The translations under genes were made by a program, and so were the position numbers. 6,677 bases of DNA from Phycisphaerae bacterium (GTDB lineage Bacteria; Planctomycetota; Phycisphaerae; Phycisphaerales; SM1A02): contig JABJQE010000140.1 in NCBI GenBank assembly GCA_018663565.1, positions 1-6,677 of the forward strand. The letters run 5' to 3'. Shown here one piece after another: positions 5,012 through 6,677 of this stretch; position 1 is the stretch's first letter, and the number at the start of each line of letters is the position of its first letter. The notes beneath the pieces are model-generated. The model did no database searches. It was not told where the DNA came from and was given only the letters and a program-made list of their open reading frames with translations.

Positions 5012-6397
5012 ATGCTACCCTTAACCGGCCCGCACTTCGGCGTAATCAACGAGCCGAATATCTCGATCCGAAGCAATGATGAATTGGAGTTATCCGTTTT
5101 GAACTCACCTGCGATTGACCCAGGCACAATTGTGATTAATGCTGGCGAACCCGAATCTGCGGATACACGATATGACTTCATGGTGCCAGTGGCCAGCGTC
5201 AATCAGATCCGCCAGCGGCTCGAAGAGGGGGATCAGCCGCACGAGGGGTCTGCGCTGCTCAGCCTGCTTGCTCAGATTTGCCTTGATGAGGCCATTGGCA
5301 GATTCGAGTTAGATCCAATTTGGGGGCCATTTCTGCTCCCTCAAAAGGAATCACCCCAGCCGACACCCGAGGATGACTTTCGGTGCTCGGCCCTGATCGA
5401 TACATCGCCTGAGATGACACTGCCAGAATTTAGTGACATGACTCTTTGTCGGCCTATATTGACTATTGACGATGAGATGGTTGAGGCTGAGCTTGAAGAG
5501 CAGCGATTTCAACTTGGCAGCGTTGCTCCATCTGACGAGCCAATGGTTCGCGGTGATCAGGCGGTTGTTCTACTCAACTTATTACTCAGCGAAACGGGCG
5601 AATCCGTGGCAACTGAAATTGAATCGGTTGTACGAGTGCCCCGTCAAGGTCAGCCAGCTCTGTTTGAGGGCCTTGTGATCGACGGCCTTGCCGGGGCAAT
5701 CGAGGGGATGTGCGCTGGCGACTCTGTGGTCTTTGATTCTATCGTTCCTGCTGCATTGGGCAAGGCGGACAATGCTGGTTCAGCGGCGAAGTGTTCGATC
5801 AAAATACGTTCGGTTGATCGCATCACGCCCGCTACCTTGGATGGTCTTGTTGCTCGATATGAGAGTCCCAGCGAAGCGACACTTCGCCAGCAGGTCAAGC
5901 TCTCTCTTGAACACCGGTTCTCTATTGAGCAGCAACAGTATTTGACCAATGCAGTCTTTGAGTCGCTCTTAGAGGGATTCGAGTGCCCTGTCCCCCGGCG
6001 AGTCATCACAAAGCGCATTGCTGAGATGAAAGAGCAGTCGATTAAGGCTGCGACAGCATCAGGCGAAGATGAGACAGCAGCGACCAAAGCTGCTGAAAGC
6101 TCGACACGCCGATTCGCCATAGAGGTCACGAGACAGGCTCGCCGAACTGCTATTGGCATGATGTTGCAACGTGAACTTAAGATTGCCATCTCAGAGCATG
6201 ATGTCGAAGCAAGGATCCGATCGATGGCTGCGCTTCGTGGAATGCGGCCAGAGGAAGTTCGTAAGGAAATTGTCGACGCCGGGCAGATTGACATGGTGGC
6301 CAAGCAGGTCTTCGAGTCAAAGATTGCCGCTCATGTTCTCGCCAAAGCAACTGTTTCTGATGTCCCTGCGGCCGAAGTCGGGCTTCGAGGGGCGTGA
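5012..6397 (+). CDS. Divergent trigger-factor (Tig) family chaperone lacking the ribosome-docking signature
   Basis: A 461-residue protein with trigger-factor domain order. Residues about 39-150 match the N-terminal fold (RYDFMVPVASV 53-63; PEMTLPEFSDM 133-143), followed by IDDEMVEAELEEQRFQ (152-167). Residues 180-271 correspond to the FKBP-like PPIase domain: GDQAVVL at 181, then LFEG...GLAGAIEGMCAGDSV. The usual IPGFE-type active site is not recognisable, so isomerase activity is doubtful. Residues 274-450 match the C-terminal substrate-cradle arms (TLRQQVKLSLEHR, FESLLEGFECPVP, then HVLAKATVSD near the end). The GFRxGxxP loop that docks on ribosomal protein L23 is missing. No signal peptide is seen, so a cytoplasmic holdase or foldase is inferred. 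Length is near the usual 430-480. The ATG at 5012 has a weak AGG 5 nt upstream; TTG 5099 or GTG 5132 are alternatives. The downstream lipoprotein gene overlaps by one base. Confidence 0.8.
   Translation: MLPLTGPHFGVINEPNISIRSNDELELSVLNSPAIDPGTIVINAGEPESADTRYDFMVPVASVNQIRQRLEEGDQPHEGSALLSLLAQICLDEAIGRFELDPIWGPFLLPQKESPQPTPEDDFRCSALIDTSPEMTLPEFSDMTLCRPILTIDDEMVEAELEEQRFQLGSVAPSDEPMVRGDQAVVLLNLLLSETGESVATEIESVVRVPRQGQPALFEGLVIDGLAGAIEGMCAGDSVVFDSIVPAALGKADNAGSAAKCSIKIRSVDRITPATLDGLVARYESPSEATLRQQVKLSLEHRFSIEQQQYLTNAVFESLLEGFECPVPRRVITKRIAEMKEQSIKAATASGEDETAATKAAESSTRRFAIEVTRQARRTAIGMMLQRELKIAISEHDVEARIRSMAALRGMRPEEVRKEIVDAGQIDMVAKQVFESKIAAHVLAKATVSDVPAAEVGLRGA
5086..5101 (+). promoter_or_regulatory. 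Alternative start of the trigger-factor-like gene (GGAG and TTG 5099)
   Basis: GGAG at 5086-5089 lies 9 nt before an in-frame TTG at 5099-5101, a better Shine-Dalgarno than the AGG before the ATG at 5012. Starting here removes 29 residues that do not align with trigger factors and opens a 95-bp gap to the sulfotransferase start, enough for promoters. A GTG at 5132 is a further in-frame option. The ATG at 5012 remains the default because rare TTG starts need stronger proof. Confidence 0.3.
6387..6392 (+). promoter_or_regulatory. Ribosome binding site of the TPR lipoprotein gene
   Basis: GAGGGG lies 4 nt before the ATG at 6397 and 10 nt before the in-frame ATG at 6403. The first gives the TGATG overlap with the upstream stop. 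The second has more usual spacing. The two products differ only by two N-terminal residues of the signal peptide, which would not change sorting. Confidence 0.55.
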
Positions 6398-6677
6398 TGG
6401 CAATGTTGCGATGGCTTCTTGTGTCCGCGGTGATGGCATACGGATTGGTGTCTTGTTCAGATTCCGCCACTGTCCCAAGCCCAGATCTTTCATCTGCAGA
6501 TCCGCTTGTTGCCGACATCGTCCAGCGGTCCATGCAGCGGGTACGAAACAAACGTGGGGCGACTGCTGCTTGGAATGATCTCGGTCGGGCATGTTATGCC
6601 AATGGCTATGTCTCGGAAGCGGAAGAGGCTTTTACGCAGTCGTTGAGGATCGATGCCAATCAGCCCAAGGCTGTGTA
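6397..6677 (+). CDS. TPR lipoprotein, N-terminal part (partial, runs off right edge)
   Basis: The frame stays open from 6397 to the window end (93 full codons). Residues 1-20 are a lipoprotein signal peptide: charged R5, hydrophobic core, lipobox L17-V-S-C20, so Cys20 would be lipidated after signal peptidase II cleavage and the mature protein anchored in a membrane outside the cytoplasm. A Ser/Asp/Pro-rich spacer follows. Residues about 56-90 form a canonical tetratricopeptide repeat (AWNDLGRACYANGYVSEAEEAF, then a second helix start at ANQPKAV), so more repeats probably follow. The ATG shares its first base with the TGA of the trigger-factor-like gene, indicating one operon and coupled translation. 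TPR lipoproteins act as scaffolds in envelope assembly (BamD- or PilF-like), but which role applies cannot be said from this fragment. Confidence 0.8.
   Translation, partial: MAMLRWLLVSAVMAYGLVSCSDSATVPSPDLSSADPLVADIVQRSMQRVRNKRGATAAWNDLGRACYANGYVSEAEEAFTQSLRIDANQPKAV

Noticed and set aside
5650..6303. A 217-codon minus-strand frame inside the trigger-factor-like gene
   Set aside because: It is antisense to a gene with clear family similarity. Its Ser/Arg/Cys-rich product looks like a mirror frame.
1..6677. tRNA genes, CRISPR arrays, insertion sequences or attachment sites
   Set aside because: Read for T-loop-like GTTCGA motifs, regularly spaced repeats, transposase motifs and terminal inverted repeats; none was found.

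Overview
The window looks like a chromosomal segment of a marine-type planctomycete, probably class Phycisphaerae. This is an inference from the gene families. The best single clue is the small secreted protein ending in a VPAPG / AMALLGLAGLAA / RRRRR tail, a PEP-CTERM-like style common in that group. The large secreted tricorn-type propeller protein and the TPR-sulfotransferase fit the same picture. No mobile element, CRISPR array, tRNA or rRNA was seen.

Layout. (1) Positions 1-2222, minus strand: the N-terminal 740 residues of a tricorn-protease-like protein made of PD40/WD40-like propeller blades, with two acidic low-complexity inserts. The catalytic part lies beyond the left edge. (2) 2223-2741: a 519-bp divergent intergenic region. 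It holds a near-consensus sigma-54-like site and a leader rich in small hairpins upstream of (3) 2742-3218, plus strand: a 158-aa exported PEP-CTERM-like protein. A very clear intrinsic terminator (12-bp stem, U tract) follows at 3306-3340. (4) 3513-5003, minus strand: a 496-aa TPR-sulfotransferase with PAPS-binding motifs intact. (5) 5012-6397, plus strand: a divergent trigger-factor family chaperone. Its C-terminal arm domain is well matched, its PPIase domain is degenerate, and the ribosome-docking loop signature appears to be missing. (6) 6397-6677, plus strand: the start of a TPR lipoprotein whose ATG overlaps the trigger-factor stop (TGATG), running off the right edge.

How they relate. 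The sulfotransferase and the trigger-factor gene diverge with start codons only 8 bp apart, so at least one promoter must lie inside the other gene or one start is mis-assigned. The trigger-factor-like gene and the lipoprotein are almost certainly one translationally coupled operon. The tricorn-like and PEP-CTERM genes are separate transcription units. The strongest candidates for something not described before are the ribosome-docking-less trigger factor coupled to a TPR lipoprotein, and the structured, possibly RpoN-controlled leader of the PEP-CTERM gene. No claim of a complete new system is justified from this window alone.
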